Assembly (NCBI RefSeq): GCF_020509005.1 | Contig: NC_063014.1 | Coordinates: 3,658,001-3,722,000, forward strand | DNA length: 64,000 bases | From: Fulvia fulva | Lineage: Eukaryota; Ascomycota; Dothideomycetes; Mycosphaerellales; Mycosphaerellaceae | Direction of reading: 5' to 3' | In this document: positions 1-11,486 of the stretch, in pieces | Position numbering within the stretch: the stretch's first letter is position 1 | How the letters are laid out: each line of letters begins with the position of its first letter | Translations under genes and position numbers: made by a program | The notes under the pieces: generated by a model | Seen by the model: the letters and a program-made list of their open reading frames with translations, nothing else | The model's database searches: none | What the model was told of the DNA's origin: nothing

Positions 1-1004
1 ATTACGAGAAGGGCGAGATGTAGTCTCCTTAGAAACACGCCTACTGGCCGCTACAGTAGATTGTAGACGCCCTTTATACTAACAAAGGCTCTGTCTCTTT
101 AGTAATCTCACGGCTTAAAAGAGTGCCACCTTCTATACCGAGAAAGAGAGGCCTACCACCTATAATTAACACCTCTAAGCGTTAGCGACTTGTCTATCGA
201 GCCACTACTAATACTAATAGCCGCCGCCTACGATACGAACAGATTGCCGCGATAGAGGGCATCTTCAGCGACGTCCGGACAGTAAGAGCTACGTTTAAGA
301 AGGAGGGCTTCTCACGATATGTCGCAACACGTAAGCCGTTATTGACTAAGAAACATAAGGAGGCACGGCTTCGATAGGCAAGGGCTTATATTAAATAGAC
401 AGTGGAACAGTAGGCTCAGGTCCTTAAGACAGATAAAGCTTCATTTATATGTGGAATATTCGGACAGGTCTATATGACACGTAGGGCAGATGAGGCTTAT
501 CACGAACACTGTCTTATAGCACGCTTCCGCAGGTTCTCAACCTGTATAATATAGGGCTGTATCTCTGCAGATAGACCTATAGAAGTCTATATATTCGAGA
601 AGGGCTCTGTCGACGGTAAGGTGTATCGTAGCTAGATTGTCCCTCTTATCCACACGGCAATTGAGAAGCAGCGAGTGTTAACAGGCTCGTAGGACTGCAT
701 TGTTATGCAAGACAACGCCTCAATCCATAAGGCGAAGGCAACGGTGAGTCTATTTAAGGAGAAGGGCCTACACCTTATGGAATGGCCAGCCAATTCACCA
801 GATCTCAACCCTATTGAGAATCTATGGGCTCTTCTTAAGCATAGGGTAGGTGCTCATTTTCCTACAACACGAGATGAGGTAATAGCTGCTATCAAGATTG
901 AATGGGCCAAGCTCACACCTAAGGACATACAACGTATATGCAAGAGTATGCGAGAACGCTGCGAGGCAGTAATAGCCAATAATGGAGGACACACCAGGTG
1001 GTGA
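1..1004 (+). mobile_element. Degenerate Tc1/mariner-like transposase (DD34E), 5' end outside window
   Basis: One reading frame (positions divisible by 3) can be followed from the left edge to the stop after 1001, broken by about nine in-frame TAG codons. Most of these sit where Trp or Gln is expected (for example after VLTGS, before DCIVMQD). The C-terminal third (705-1004) is open and shows MQDNASIH followed by NSPDLNPIENLW. Exactly 34 residues separate the second Asp from the Glu, which is the DD34E spacing of Tc1/mariner transposases. The first catalytic block reads TDKASF instead of the usual SDE-type motif. The upstream part (about 60-330) looks like the helix-turn-helix region. CpA and TpG are still frequent, so the RIP damage is lighter than in the central clusters. 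No terminal repeat was identified. It is a dead copy that could not make a full-length transposase. Confidence 0.85.
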
Positions 1005-1172
1005 GCTACGCCAAGCAGTGGATACATCCTTCCTAATGAGGAAAGGTGGAAGAATAGGGGTTGTAAAAACTATGCCCAGGACTGTAGCAGTAGCACAGAG
1101 CTGAGTGTACGCAATGTATCTACAGCCTATAGCAATGGGCTGAGCGATGCATGCCATTCCAAGCGCCCTGAT

Positions 1173-3373
1173 CTATGACAGACCAAGCTCCTTGTAGAAC
1201 GCCTCAGTACTCGGCTCACGGCCCAAGAACTGTTCCAGCGTCTCCATCTCATCCTGGCTGCCACCTTTCTCAAGCACAGTATGTCTATACCGCCTGCCCT
1301 CCTTGCCGTTCATCGGGTCCTTCTTGAAGACGGAGTAGAACATGTCGGCAGAGTAGACTTGGCTGGAGAGGTAGCCGTAGTAGCCAGCATCGTAGCCGCC
1401 GATCAAGTGGCCGAAAGTGGCCTGACCGTGACCCCAGTGGTACCCTTGGCCAATCTCTTCAGGGCCGTCGATCTTGGAGATATCTTTGCGGAGTTTGTTG
1501 TAAGTTTCTGAGGCGTCCAACTTCTCAACGTCGGCATGCGATGCCGGCTCGTGAACTGTCATGTCGAAAATACCAAAGTGGAGCTGGCGGAGGTTGAACA
1601 GTGCATCATTGACGTGTTGTGTCCGGATTATGGACTGGATCACATCGTCAGGAATGTTCTCCGATGGTCGCTTGTCCCCGTGCTCCTGCTTGTATGCCTC
1701 AGCGTACTCGGGCGAGAGGTATGACCAGTGCTTGCTGAGCGACTTGATCTGCGACGGCGTCCAGCACCAGTTCTCAAGCATCTGCGATGGCGCTTCGACA
1801 AAGTCCCTAACTGTCGCAGTGCCGTGGAAACGGCTGTAGATTGTCCGCGAAACAAGGTCGTGGATACCGTGACCGAGTTCGTGGAAGAGTGTGACGACCT
1901 CATCGTGCTTAAGGAGAGATGGCTTCTTCGGGGTAGGCTTGCTGAAGTTGCACACCAATGCAGTCGCGGGATATCTCCTCGTGCCATTCTCATTGATGAA
2001 GCCAGGCTGGATGTTGAAGTTTGCGGCGTGACCGTACTTGCCATCGCGTGGGTGAAGATCAAGGTAAAGATAGCCAACGAAGCCACCGCCTTCGCCTTGG
2101 TCGTCCCAGACGGCAAACACTTGCACATCCTGGTGCCATACGATGTCGTTACCCTTGCCAGTCTCGGAGATCTGATCTCTGTGCTCGCCCTGCACCTCGA
2201 CGAATTGCAGACCGAAGATCTCCTCAAAGATGTTCAGCATGCCGCCGATCGAGGTCTGCAGTGGGAAGTACTCGGAAATGAGCTTCTGATCGAGCTGATA
2301 CTCCTTCTCGAGCATCAAAGTGTCGTAGAATCTGTGGTCCCAGAGGAAGTACTTGTCAGCCTTACCCGTCTCGGCCTTCTTCAGCTCCTTGAGCTTCTCA
2401 ATCTCCTTGAGACCACCTGGCGCGAGGCGCTTCCGGAGATCACCCAAGAAGGTGTCGACAGTCTTTGGTGTCTTGGCCATCTTGTCTTCGATGCGGAAAG
2501 TAGCGTGGTTGGGGTAGCCCAAAAGACGCGCACCCTCATCGCGGAGGACGATGGCCTCCTTGAAGAGCTCGGTGTTGCCAGGGCATTTGTTCTCATTAGC
2601 AATGAAGACCCTCTGCCGCACCTCCTCGTTCTTGCAGTACTTCAGAGTCGGGAACAGGTCTGGGTACTTGAACGTGAGGAACACCTTGCCCTCGTCTGCA
2701 GTGCCCTCCTTGCCCTTTGTCAGGCCTTCCACGACATCTGCAGGTACACCCTCCAGCTCTTTGCGTGTCAGCCACAGACCGCCGTTTTCCTCGTTGAGGT
2801 TCTTCTGGAATGTAATGCTCAGCTCGGAGAGCCTCTTCTTGATAGCCTTGAAGCGATCACGGTCAGGTCCCGCAGGGATGCCGAGACCCATGCGGATGTA
2901 TCCCTTGTGGTCCTTCTCCAGCAACCGCCTGCTTTCAGCATCCAAGCTCTTGTCATCCTTCTGCTTCTTGTAGACTGCATCCACAAGTTGGAAGATGTCC
3001 TCGCGCATGGACGCCTCGATCGAGAAGTCGTTCATCTGCTTCTCTGCCTCTGTTGACGCATCACGAACCTTGGCGTCGGTCGACACTGCCTGGTAGAAGC
3101 CTATGATGTGGGTCTCGAGTGACATGCGGTTGTCGTCTTGGGCGAAGGGAAGCTCGACATTCTTGAAGGTGGCAGTCTCGGCGGTGACTTCCTTGACGAT
3201 CTTGTCCCGCAACGCTTTGCTCTCATCGAGAATGCGCTTGGTGTCCTTGAGCAGACTTTCAGGCGTGTGGGTGAAGAGCGGCGGTGCCTGCGGCGGCTTC
3301 TTGAAGTTGGCGCCTGCATGTGTTGTTAGTGGTGTGGCATAAGATGTCCACCAATGTGGTGATACATACCCAT
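1173..3373 (-). CDS. M3 family zinc oligopeptidase (thimet oligopeptidase / saccharolysin / MepB type)
   Basis: Cytosolic or organellar metallo-oligopeptidase that cleaves short peptides. The large exon (3313-1173) codes for about 713 residues. It contains the zinc motif HELGH (residues 444-448 counted from the Leu codon at 3212) and the third ligand Glu 29 residues after the first His, in FVEAPSQMLENW, exactly the M3 spacing. Total length from the ATG at 3373 is 714 aa, normal for the family. An intron of 56 nt (3369-3314, GTATGT...CATGCAG) separates a tiny first exon (ATGG, in a strong CACCATGG context) from the rest and gives MGANFKKPPQAPPLF. The frame stays open upstream to 3607 and encodes a hydrophobic stretch (RRPFLLLFVCLVAIVALYNV) and a basic FHQTRPL segment. 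It has no ATG there, so a targeting sequence from an unseen upstream exon is possible. A pseudo-start at 3212 is only an internal Leu codon. Confidence 0.93.
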
Positions 3374-4209
3374 GGTGGTGCTTGTGACGAGTGGTCTGGT
3401 CTGGTGGAAGCTAAATGCTGGCTTGGGGGTGCTGATCTGCGCAACCAACGTTCGCAGTCGGGGAAGCACGTTGTACAGCGCCACAATCGCGACGAGGCAG
3501 ACGAAGAGGAGGAGGAAAGGGCGACGCAAGAAGGAAGGTCGGGATCCTTTGGGCCAAGCCAGCTTGTCTGATGTCGAGGAAGTAAGGTAACAAGACGCTT
3601 GGTTCAATCCTCAGCCTCAGGCCTCCAGCCACCAAGATTGACCGGTCAATAAGGTAAGCTTTGATACGAACTACAGGCCGTGTATCGTGAGGTCTATATG
3701 TGATTGTGGATCTTGTGATAACCGTCATGCATAAGACTCGAGAGCATGCAAGACAAGAGGTCCGACACCCGTGCTCACATGCATTGGCCTACACACATTT
3801 CTGGAGGAATCGTGGGCATTATCATGAATGAATGTGCGAGCATCACATCGGGCAACCATGCATACATGTATGTACGCTGCTCGATCAGCACTTTCCTCAT
3901 CAGCCGGGCACACGATGTCAGGCAACGCTTCCAACGCCGACATGGTTGGTCCGCCTTCCGACTGAACACTGACTGAACTCTTCCAGCCCGTCAGCCTTAC
4001 TCACTTGCTGAGATTGACCGAAGTAGGTCATGGTGGAGAGTTTAATCTCAAAACGTAGCACCACTCTGCAGGTGGAATACGATCTTGCTCATGCCATAGC
4101 GCTGACTTTACGAAACAACACCTCCATGCTGACGTTCGCAGCGCCTCATCATCTCATACCCGTAACGCCACGCAATGCGCTCGCTCAACGCTCAAAAACT
4201 TCATCCAAA
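3374..4209. other. Intergenic region between the M3 peptidase and the CHIP-like gene
   Basis: About 830 bp between the 5' end of the peptidase and the 3' end of the U-box gene. The part 3374-3607 is open on the minus strand in the peptidase frame and encodes a possible membrane or targeting segment without an ATG. The remainder (3608-4209) has ordinary base composition, frequent CpA/TpG and no recognisable coding sequence, repeat or RNA gene. It should hold the peptidase promoter and the CHIP-like gene's 3' UTR. Confidence 0.5.
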
Positions 4210-5265
4210 TCACCAATCGATGACCCACTCACTCGCACCGCTCTCCCAGAACTCGTCACAAGCTGCCTTGAGCCCAAAGTTACTCCTGAGATCTTCCACC
4301 TTCAACGCATCTCTGGTCAAAGGATCCGTCGGACTCCGCTTCAAATGCTCATAAATCGTCGCTCGCTCATACGAATGTCCGTTCTTCGTAATGACTGGAT
4401 CATGCATCGGCTCGAACGTGATCATATCGATCAAATGATCTGGGATCTCCCTCGGCTTATGATTCGCTGGATCCGCTGCTTCGAAGACAGATCGTAATGT
4501 CGCGATCTTTGAGTCGTAGTTCCCAGCAACTTCCTCTGTGCGTTCAGAAGCTTCGACATTTCCCAGTTGGCCTCGGTGAAGCTGTGCCGATATTGAGTCC
4601 AGCTCGCGCTGCTTCTGTGATTCCAAAGTCTCCTCCAACTCGGCCCGCATATCGCCCTGGCGGCGGAGACGCTCACGATCTCGGGCGGCGAATTTTGCTT
4701 TCTTGCACTTCAGCACAAAGGCGGAGAAAGTTTGAAGGTCTAGAGGCGAGATCTTTGCTGCTGGCGCTGGGTGGAGGACTTGGTGATATGCTGTCAGTGC
4801 CGATGAGAGAGCTTCGTGAGGGTGGTGGAGAGCTAGCTGTGCTTGAGCTGTTGAAGTGATCAGCACAGTTCCTGAGTAGAGCCTGCAGTGTTTGCCCAAT
4901 GAGAGACGCATGTTGAGTGCATCTCTCTGACAAAAATACAGTCGACAAGAAGTGTCGTAGACCTCAGACCTTGAAGCCTCTGCAGAACGTAGCGTCTTCA
5001 TAGTCAGCTTATACTTACCCAAGAAGTAAAAAGCCTTGTGGTTCTGTCCATTAGGCCCAGTAATCTCGATCGACTTCAGACAATCATTCACAGCACCATC
5101 CCATTGCTGCAACTTCAGCCGCACATTGGCGCGATTTGTGAAAATGAGCTGGTTCTTCGAGTACTTCTGTATTGCCTGTGTGTAACACGCTTCGGCCTCG
5201 ATGTATTCGCCATTACGGAATGCGGCATTGCCCTTTTCTTTGAGTTGGTCGGCGAGATATGACAT
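4210..5265 (-). CDS. CHIP/STUB1-like E3 ubiquitin ligase (TPR repeats plus U-box)
   Basis: Predicted co-chaperone ubiquitin ligase: TPRs bind the C-terminal tails of Hsp70/Hsp90 and the U-box recruits an E2 enzyme to ubiquitinate clients. The start is the ATG at 5265 (MSYLADQLKEKGNAAF), where the first TPR begins. Upstream in-frame sequence is leader-like. Exons 5265-5019 and 4847-4210 are joined across a 171-nt intron (5018-4848, GTAAGT...CAACAG). This intron is a multiple of three without stops, so a naive reading translates it; removing it gives the expected KAFYFLAQAQLALHHP. The product is 294 aa, close to animal CHIP (about 300 aa). TPRs fill roughly residues 1-130, a basic charged helical linker follows (about 140-200), and the U-box lies near residues 218-285 (IPDHLIDMITFEPMHDPVIT). 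All expected parts are present. It faces the same way as both neighbours but shares no obvious pathway with them. Confidence 0.92.
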   Translation of the reverse strand: MSYLADQLKEKGNAAFRNGEYIEAEACYTQAIQKYSKNQLIFTNRANVRLKLQQWDGAVNDCLKSIEITGPNGQNHKAFYFLGKYKLTMKTLRSAEASRSEVYDTSCRLYFCQRDALNMRLSLGKHCRLYSGTVLITSTAQAQLALHHPHEALSSALTAYHQVLHPAPAAKISPLDLQTFSAFVLKCKKAKFAARDRERLRRQGDMRAELEETLESQKQRELDSISAQLHRGQLGNVEASERTEEVAGNYDSKIATLRSVFEAADPANHKPREIPDHLIDMITFEPMHDPVITKNGHSYERATIYEHLKRSPTDPLTRDALKVEDLRSNFGLKAACDEFWESGASEWVIDW

Positions 5266-5800
5266 GACTCCGCTCCGATGTGGTGAGAGTTGAGAGTCAG
5301 AGTTGGTGAGCGGACAGGCTCCAAGAGGGCGGGAAAGAGGGTGGTGGTTTGTGCTGTGGTGAATACCGGTCAGCAATGTTGTGAGGCGAAGTGTAGCACG
5401 GGGAAGCACAGCCCGAGACGAAAGTGGGGCTGTTTGTGCCGGATCGGGTAGGCGGCCAGTGATTATTCATTCACTTCATTGTTCTAGAAGTTCATGGAAG
5501 TGTAGTGTGATTTTGTCTCCGTCTGCTCATTCATCGCATCTGTGTTTGTATGGTTGGATCGAGGATGTCACTAAGACGTGGTGTGCTCTGCTACAGACCG
5601 CTGGTGCCTGATTGGAGGTGTTCTGCTCTCGTCAATAAAGACTTGATGAACGTCAAGTAAGATTTGATGCGACTGCCAGCGATGGGCAGCTAGATCGTCA
5701 GCGATGATAAGGTCAAGTATGTGATGTTGTGGAGGAAATGTCTGGTCGTAACGACAAGGTCATTACAAACTTCTAAGTATCGTTATCCACACATCCACAT
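5266..5800. other. Intergenic region between the CHIP-like gene and the peroxidase gene
   Basis: About 535 bp, bounded by the CHIP-like start codon and the peroxidase stop codon, both genes on the minus strand. It must hold the CHIP-like promoter and the peroxidase 3' UTR. Base use is ordinary, with no RIP signature. I see no further gene, repeat or RNA. Confidence 0.5.
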
Positions 5801-7320
5801 CTAGTTCTTGTATGGATTCCTCTGTCCCTGCTGCTTGGCCAGCATGCCTGGATATGCCTGCCCGTATGACAACACACTCTTGCCTGCCGGCAGGTTGGGG
5901 CAAGTCAACATGAATGGCGAGATAGCTGGAATAAGAGTGGTTGGGATCATGGCCAGGACCTTCTGCAGGGCAACGCCGGTGAAGACGTTGTCCAAGAAGC
6001 TGGGCACATCGGCCTGAATAGCCTGAGCAATGAAGCACATGGCACGGTCTGGGTCGCTCAAGTCCTCGAAGCTGTTCAGAAGGCCACCGGAGATGTCACC
6101 AGCGTCGACACCGCTGAAGGAGTTGACCTCACCAGTGTTGCCACCGACTTGGCAGTTGGATGGGTAGGATGCACATTGCTGAGCAGTGGAGATACCAATG
6201 TCGGCGAGTGTCCACGCATCATCGTTGGCACGGCGGTACCAGTTATCTGGGATCCTTTCATGGCCGTACGTGAAGACGAGCTGGTTGTTGGCATCGCGGG
6301 TGTATGAGAAGAAAGACTCAAACACCTCTGGGGTGAGGAAACCACGTGGCTCTTCAGCAGAGTGGTTGGCAAGCAGCTCATAGGCGAACATGTGTGCACC
6401 GAAGGTGAAGGCGACACCTGCGTAGGCTGGAGAGAAATAGTTGGGGTTGGTGGCGATGGAGTGCTGCTTGCGGTTGTACTGGTGCTCAGCAAGAACCTGA
6501 GGGGTGAGGTTACCACCGGTGCGGGCCTTTGCAAGGTCGAGCAGCTCCTGGGCGAACTCTGGGTATGATGCGCAGTTGCTGTTCTGCGTTGGTGCGAGCC
6601 AATCACCACGGGTGATGGAGGCATCTCCTTCAGTCTTCAGGTGACCTACAAACAGAAGTTTGTTAGCGATACTCGAGAAGCTACTGCCTTGTGCCCTTCC
6701 ATAACGTACCATATGCGCAGATACCGGTCTGGTTGCCGAGGATATCACCGATGAGGCCCAGGGAGTTGGTCTTGTCGGAGTGGTATCCAATACTCCATCG
6801 TCCGCTCAACGGGTCACCATCGAAGAACATGGTGGCAGTCTGGAGGAAGATGGTTGCGGTGTGGTCGAGACCGAACGCCTCCCACAGTCCAGTGTTGATA
6901 GACTGGGAGTCGGCAATTCCATCACGTGGAAGGTAGCCACTATGCGGACGTCAGCATCATTCAGATAGATTTCGTGACTTCTTCGACGTACTGGTTGGCA
7001 GCGGCGTTGAGTCCTGCGCATGGACCACGGATATCACCAGGGCCAGGTGCGCGCCACTCGTGCTCGCCAGAGGTCGACACAAGCTGGCTCTCAGGGTCGA
7101 ACTTGTTGTACAAGGCGTGGAGTGGAGAACCTGGGAACTCTGGGAACGGGACCGTTGGGATGCTCTGGCCTGTGTTTCTGTCAGATCATGATCTTAGAAT
7201 GTACGATGAATGTCGCTTACGCTTCTGCTCCGCAACTTGCTGAGCGATATGAGGGAAGGCAGAGACGAGAACCGACGAGCTCTCAAGGAGCGCGACGGCG
7301 GTGGTGAGTTTGTTGAACAT
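5801..7320 (-). CDS. Heme-thiolate peroxidase, peroxidase family 2 (unspecific peroxygenase / chloroperoxidase-like), secreted
   Basis: Predicted secreted heme enzyme that uses H2O2 to oxygenate or halogenate organic substrates. Four exons: 7320-7221, 7169-6992, 6939-6710 and 6645-5801, with introns of 51, 52 and 64 nt, all GT-AG. Together they give 450 aa. The first exon starts MFNKLTTAVALLESSSVLV, a signal-peptide-like N terminus. The proximal heme ligand is Cys84 in GDIRGPCAGLN. The canonical family motif is PCP, and here the third residue is Ala. The second splice restores NHGYLPRDGIA. The distal acid-base motif is EGDASITRGD across the third splice. The length fits the long fungal peroxygenases. 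The substrate cannot be told from the sequence. The open frame at 6790 sometimes taken as a start is intron read-through. Confidence 0.92.
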
Positions 7321-9080
7321 GATGACAACTGGGTGTGGTTGTTGCAAGGAATGATGAGGCTGACTTTGGGAGATCGCAAGCCGTTCTTATACGGCGCTGT
7401 GCCCATAGACGTCCCCTCTCGCTGGTATCGATCTCCGTTGTACTACCATTACTCTGGGTACCAACTACTGTGCTAGCAGGCAGTAGTATACTCTATTCGA
7501 CAAGTCTTTGCCACTTCGAGCAATCATAAACGCTCAATCATCGTGTACCTACAAACGCCTTGTCTGGGCAGCCGTAAGTGCCGCAAGCACAGCAGAGAGG
7601 TTGGCAGAGAGTTGGACCTTTGTGCGGTCGCGCACATACATATGTTGTCCGTGGGCGTTTCCTAAGCAGACTAGTGGAAGGTGAAGTCGCATTACATGTC
7701 GATCTCATGCCAAGTCCAGGAAGGCGTGAGGGCAAAGCGGTTATCCTTCATCTACAAACCTACCCCCCATGCCGGTCGAATGTGGTCTAGTCGAACGCCA
7801 GATCTGCAATGACGCCGCTCCGAGAGAAGTCCGCAAATTGACAAATGTAATCAATCACCCATGAGTGGTGCTCGTCGTCTTGTGGTAGTACCGGAGTACA
7901 CTCCTGCACGGAAAAGCAGGAACTCTCCGCCCTTGGAGAGAAAAGATGTTTTCGCTGCGCGCAATCTTATTCTTAAGCTTACTTCCTGCCTGGGCACTGG
8001 AGTGCTGGGGTAGAGGGTGGAGGTGTAAACAGTCCAGACCGAACAGAATCTGGTCAGCAATATCGCACACTCTGCTGCTGGTATACGAGGATACCTGATG
8101 CCTTTCTAGACCGTCGCCGAGGTCTTTATGTTGAGATGCTCCTAATGCACGACAATCCAGGTCGTTGCCCATGTGACTGGTGTTGAAAGGTCGCCTCGAC
8201 AGCAGAATAATCCTTCGAGGGCGCAGTACCAGTACCTGCGCTTGCTGCGGAAGGAGAGTGGTGACGATGTCGTCTGCGGCAGGTCATGGTGGGCAGTGGT
8301 GGCAAAACTCTCGCTTTCTGCGCGATGACGGCTTCTCGAGCGACCGCACATTCACGGCAGTTCCAAAACCGATAGGCCAAAGCCGATGAACCAGAGTGGG
8401 GAAGCACTCAATAGAAATACTGACATTGGCCATCTGGAGGACCACGGCTGTTCAGTAGGCGCAAGGTGAACGTGTTGAGCTGTATCGACGAGGCATGCAA
8501 GTATGATGCGCAAGATGGCGACTGTCGCTAGCTGACCCTGCGTATCGCAGGGCTGCATACTCGCGCGCTGCGAGAACGAACGGTGGCAGTAATTGTCCGC
8601 ATGCTACGCTGGGCTACGCGCCAGAATGTGCTCGAAACGCGCGCAGTCGACGGAACAGTCGTCAGAGCAGTCGCAGACCTCGAGCACGTCGGGAGAGCAA
8701 CTTGGCCTTTGGGGCAGGGCATTTTTCCAGATTGGAAGCCTGGCCAGACCGCTGCTGACCCGCTGGCAGAGATCGGGTCGCGGCCGGTCAGCTGCCACGT
8801 AGGTTCCTTGTGGCCGGAGCGGCTATAGCTCGTGCAATAGTCGCTGCATCGTTCGGGTCAACCTCAAGAACATCCGGTGTGAGACTCACATGGTACCTGG
8901 GTCATCACGCACTCGGGAGCGAAGGCCACCAGCTCCTTCAAATGCAAGCCTCCTCTTGATCAGGGTCCATGGTGTGCTTGTACCTATGGTCAGGATCTGG
9001 TAAGGTGGTAGCTATATGACATCAGCCATGCCCAAGGCGTGTACATGATTGACCTGCGGTGCTGAAATCCCATTGAAATT
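7321..9080. other. Long intergenic region, no supported gene
   Basis: About 1.76 kb between the peroxidase start and the broken HET gene. Several open frames of 60-105 codons occur on both strands, but none has a recognisable domain, a believable intron structure or clear codon bias. The best-looking one (8558-8352, minus) has a hydrophobic stretch near its end but no family signature. CpA and TpG are common, so the region is not RIP-affected. It may hold the peroxidase promoter and decayed sequence from the HET locus. Confidence 0.45.
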
Positions 9081-10140
9081 TTAGCGAAGCACAAATTCTT
9101 GCTCAACAAGGCTTTGGCTTCTCCCAAGATCTTTCAACGCATCGTACGTGATACCGTGTGTATATGCGAGTCCATGGAAAGTCCACTCCTCTCGAGCTGA
9201 CCTCAAAACGAATGGTAGCCTGCTGCCATCGAACATGCAATGGTGTCGCCGACCTCTACAGCACTTGGTGCGAGGCCCATGAAACCTGAGGCCGTTGTAA
9301 AGAGAGCAGGGTCGCGTGATGAGAACAGAGTATGTCGCCAGTATCGCGAGACTTCCATGTAGCCGAGTGAAGCGTGTCGGCGCAGCTCTGCTGGCAAAAC
9401 CTGCTGCTCTGCCCCACAGGTAGAAGGCTGCAGCGAGAGCACTTTGACAATTTGCTGTTTTGAGCTTCATTGTCCGGAACGCGTTGATCGAGCATTTGAA
9501 GTATGCCACAGTATCAGCACCAAATCCCATGGGCTCTATGCAGCCGCGAAGCCATTCGACGCGACGGGAGAAGTCATCACCGTGAACACTCTCAGGCTGT
9601 AATTCAGCTATCTCTGCTGTGGAGTAGGGGTTCGAGATTTTGTCGTAGGCGTGCGGAACCTTTTGGTCGAGGACAGCATCCACCAGCAACGACGTGAGCC
9701 GTGTTTCAGCGAGGTTCTCGGGTCTAGTGAAAGACAGCGTCGTTCTCGATACCACAGTGTCGAATGCAAAGTCCTTGACAGTGAGCCTGTCGGCATCTGG
9801 ATTCAGCTGTACGGAGAAGTCGGATGTGCTGCCAGGAGTATTCCAATTATGCCTGCCAAGACTTTTCAATGCTCCGATGTTGGTATCTGTTGGAATGTTG
9901 GTGTTGAAATCTACCACCCATGAAGGATTCCCTCGACGGACCCCAGACGTAGGACAATGCCTCGTACTTGGGGTGCGAGGACAGTCTCGCTGTACGAAGA
10001 CGGCAGACAATGTGATCAGACCATTGTGCGGGCTGAATGTCTAGCGAGCGGATCTCATCAGCCAGTTGCTTTAGTGCAGCGTCCGCCTCGAGGCTGAACA
10101 TCACATTCCGATGCTTGTTCCATACCAGAGCTGTACAGTC
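9081..10140 (-). pseudogene. Broken heterokaryon-incompatibility (HET) domain gene with internal deletion and frameshifts
   Basis: The 5' part (from about 10140) reads, in one frame, SDHIVCRLRTARLSSHPKYEALSYVWG in overlapping pieces, with KYEALSYVWG being the classical start of a HET domain (PF06985). Right after VWG (about 9935) the frame shifts, and the sequence continues with NPSWVVDF, which in such proteins lies well C-terminal of the HET core. The central blocks (WIDAICINQ-like and R.VW..QE-like) are therefore missing. A 3' block of the usual HET C terminus is split over two frames: TTASGFMGLAPSAVEVGDTIAC (9203-9300 region) and PFVLRSAREEWTFHGLAYTHG (about 9120-9215), so at least one more frameshift is present. 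HET proteins trigger cell death on contact between unlike mycelia; this copy cannot. CpA/TpG content is normal, so RIP did not cause the damage. Confidence 0.8.
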
Positions 10141-10289
10141 TGGCGTGTTCAGAGGAAGGTCGAGGGGTGAAACACATGAAGCATAACTGATGTATTGAGA
10201 TAGTATGTAGCGAAAGGAAGAAGAGATATAAGCTCAGTGAGTGAATGCCTCAGACACTTGTGCATCCATACTTCATAACCCTGCCCCAG

Positions 10290-10823
10290 CCTAGTAGCAT
10301 TAACTCACCCCCTTAACGGGTGCTATGCGCGCTAGTGTATACTAGTAGTAACGTAGGAGATATATATAGCTACTAGGCTCCCCTATTTCTATCCTATTAT
10401 CTATGTCTTATATATCTAGGGTATCTAGTAGTTCGTTATAGTAGGTAAAGGACGAAAAGCCTAAAAAAAAGTCGAAGTTAAAGTTGAAGTTAACCGATAT
10501 TTTCTATATTCTTGATAGCTAAGTAGGTTAATCTAGTAACGGCGTACTAATAATATAAATGGTCGATTAGCGCGGTATTCGTAAGAGCTAATAATAGTAT
10601 AGAGAATAGCTAGTAATCTATAGCGATTATATATAATCTAATCGCCTTAGCGTAATTAACTATATTAGGTTAGTAAATAAATCGTTAGTACTAGTAGCTT
10701 AGTAAACCTATTAGTAATCTAATCGTTAGTACTTACCGAAGTTATAGTAATAGTACTATCTATAATCTTCTTACGGATATAGTAATATCGCGTATTAATA
10801 TACTTAGTACGGCCCTCGACGGA
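10290..10823. mobile_element. RIP-affected sequence, identity unresolved; left arm of the gag-bearing element's locus
   Basis: From about 10290 the sequence changes abruptly to TA-rich, CA/TG-poor DNA. The 13-bp duplication GCCGTTAGTAATA at its right end (10824-10836) recurs at 11474-11486, so this stretch and the DNA right of 11486 were once continuous. It may be the 5' LTR or leader of the gag-bearing element that follows, but no LTR pair could be matched. Confidence 0.4.
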
Positions 10824-11486
10824 GCCGTTAGTAATAGATAGATAGATTTGTTATTCCCCTATTCTAGGACCCTATTCGGCCTATATAGGTATATATCTAT
10901 TGTTATATATAAAGGGAAACCCGAATAGGTAAAAACCCTTCCCGCCCCTAACTTCTCCTTATCTAGATTAGCTTTCCCTCTAAACGTACGTAGTCTATAT
11001 TACTACCCCGTTAGCCCCCGCTCCTAGCCGGTCTTATCGCGCTACGCCGTGTCCTCTCTTCCTATACTACTCCTACTACGCGGTACTATTCTAGCTAGCT
11101 ATTCTCTAGTATCTAGTTCGTAATACGCCGTAGGTCCTTAACGTTATTAATAAGTGCCCTAATCGTCCGGTTCCTCGCCTTTACTATCTACTCCCCCCTT
11201 CCTAGCGACTACCTCGGACAGACGAGGAGTACGTGCCGTACGTTCTAGGAGCGATAGCCGTAGGGGCAGCTAGTATTCGTGTATCCTAGAACCTTCCTCT
11301 ATAATAGGTACCCCTAGAGGCCGATGTGTTCGCTTCGTAGTTAGGTTACTATACTACTCTATACCCTCGTAAGGCGGTAGTAGATAAGCTTCGGGGGGCG
11401 CTTGACCGCGGATTTTGTACCTAACTACTCCTTAGGTTGTCCCGCTAGCTAAGGGCGTCTACTATACCCTATAGCCGTTAGTAATA
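10824..11486 (-). mobile_element. 5'-truncated L2-family LINE fragment with 13-bp target-site duplication
   Basis: The element proper is 10837-11473. On the minus strand it ends AACAAATCTATCTATC, a (TCTA)n tail. Its sequence matches, in reverse complement, the 3' end of the long LINE L2 at about 38730-39370. Shared stretches include the 3' UTR around 10850-10990 and the C-terminal coding region. It is flanked by GCCGTTAGTAATA at 10824-10836 and 11474-11486, the target-site duplication. It is RIP-saturated like L2. Only the last 640 bp was copied, which is the typical 5' truncation of target-primed reverse transcription. Confidence 0.85.

Noticed and set aside
1728..3056. 442-codon open frame on the plus strand
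   Set aside because: Antisense shadow of the M3 peptidase, whose minus-strand product has the full catalytic motif.
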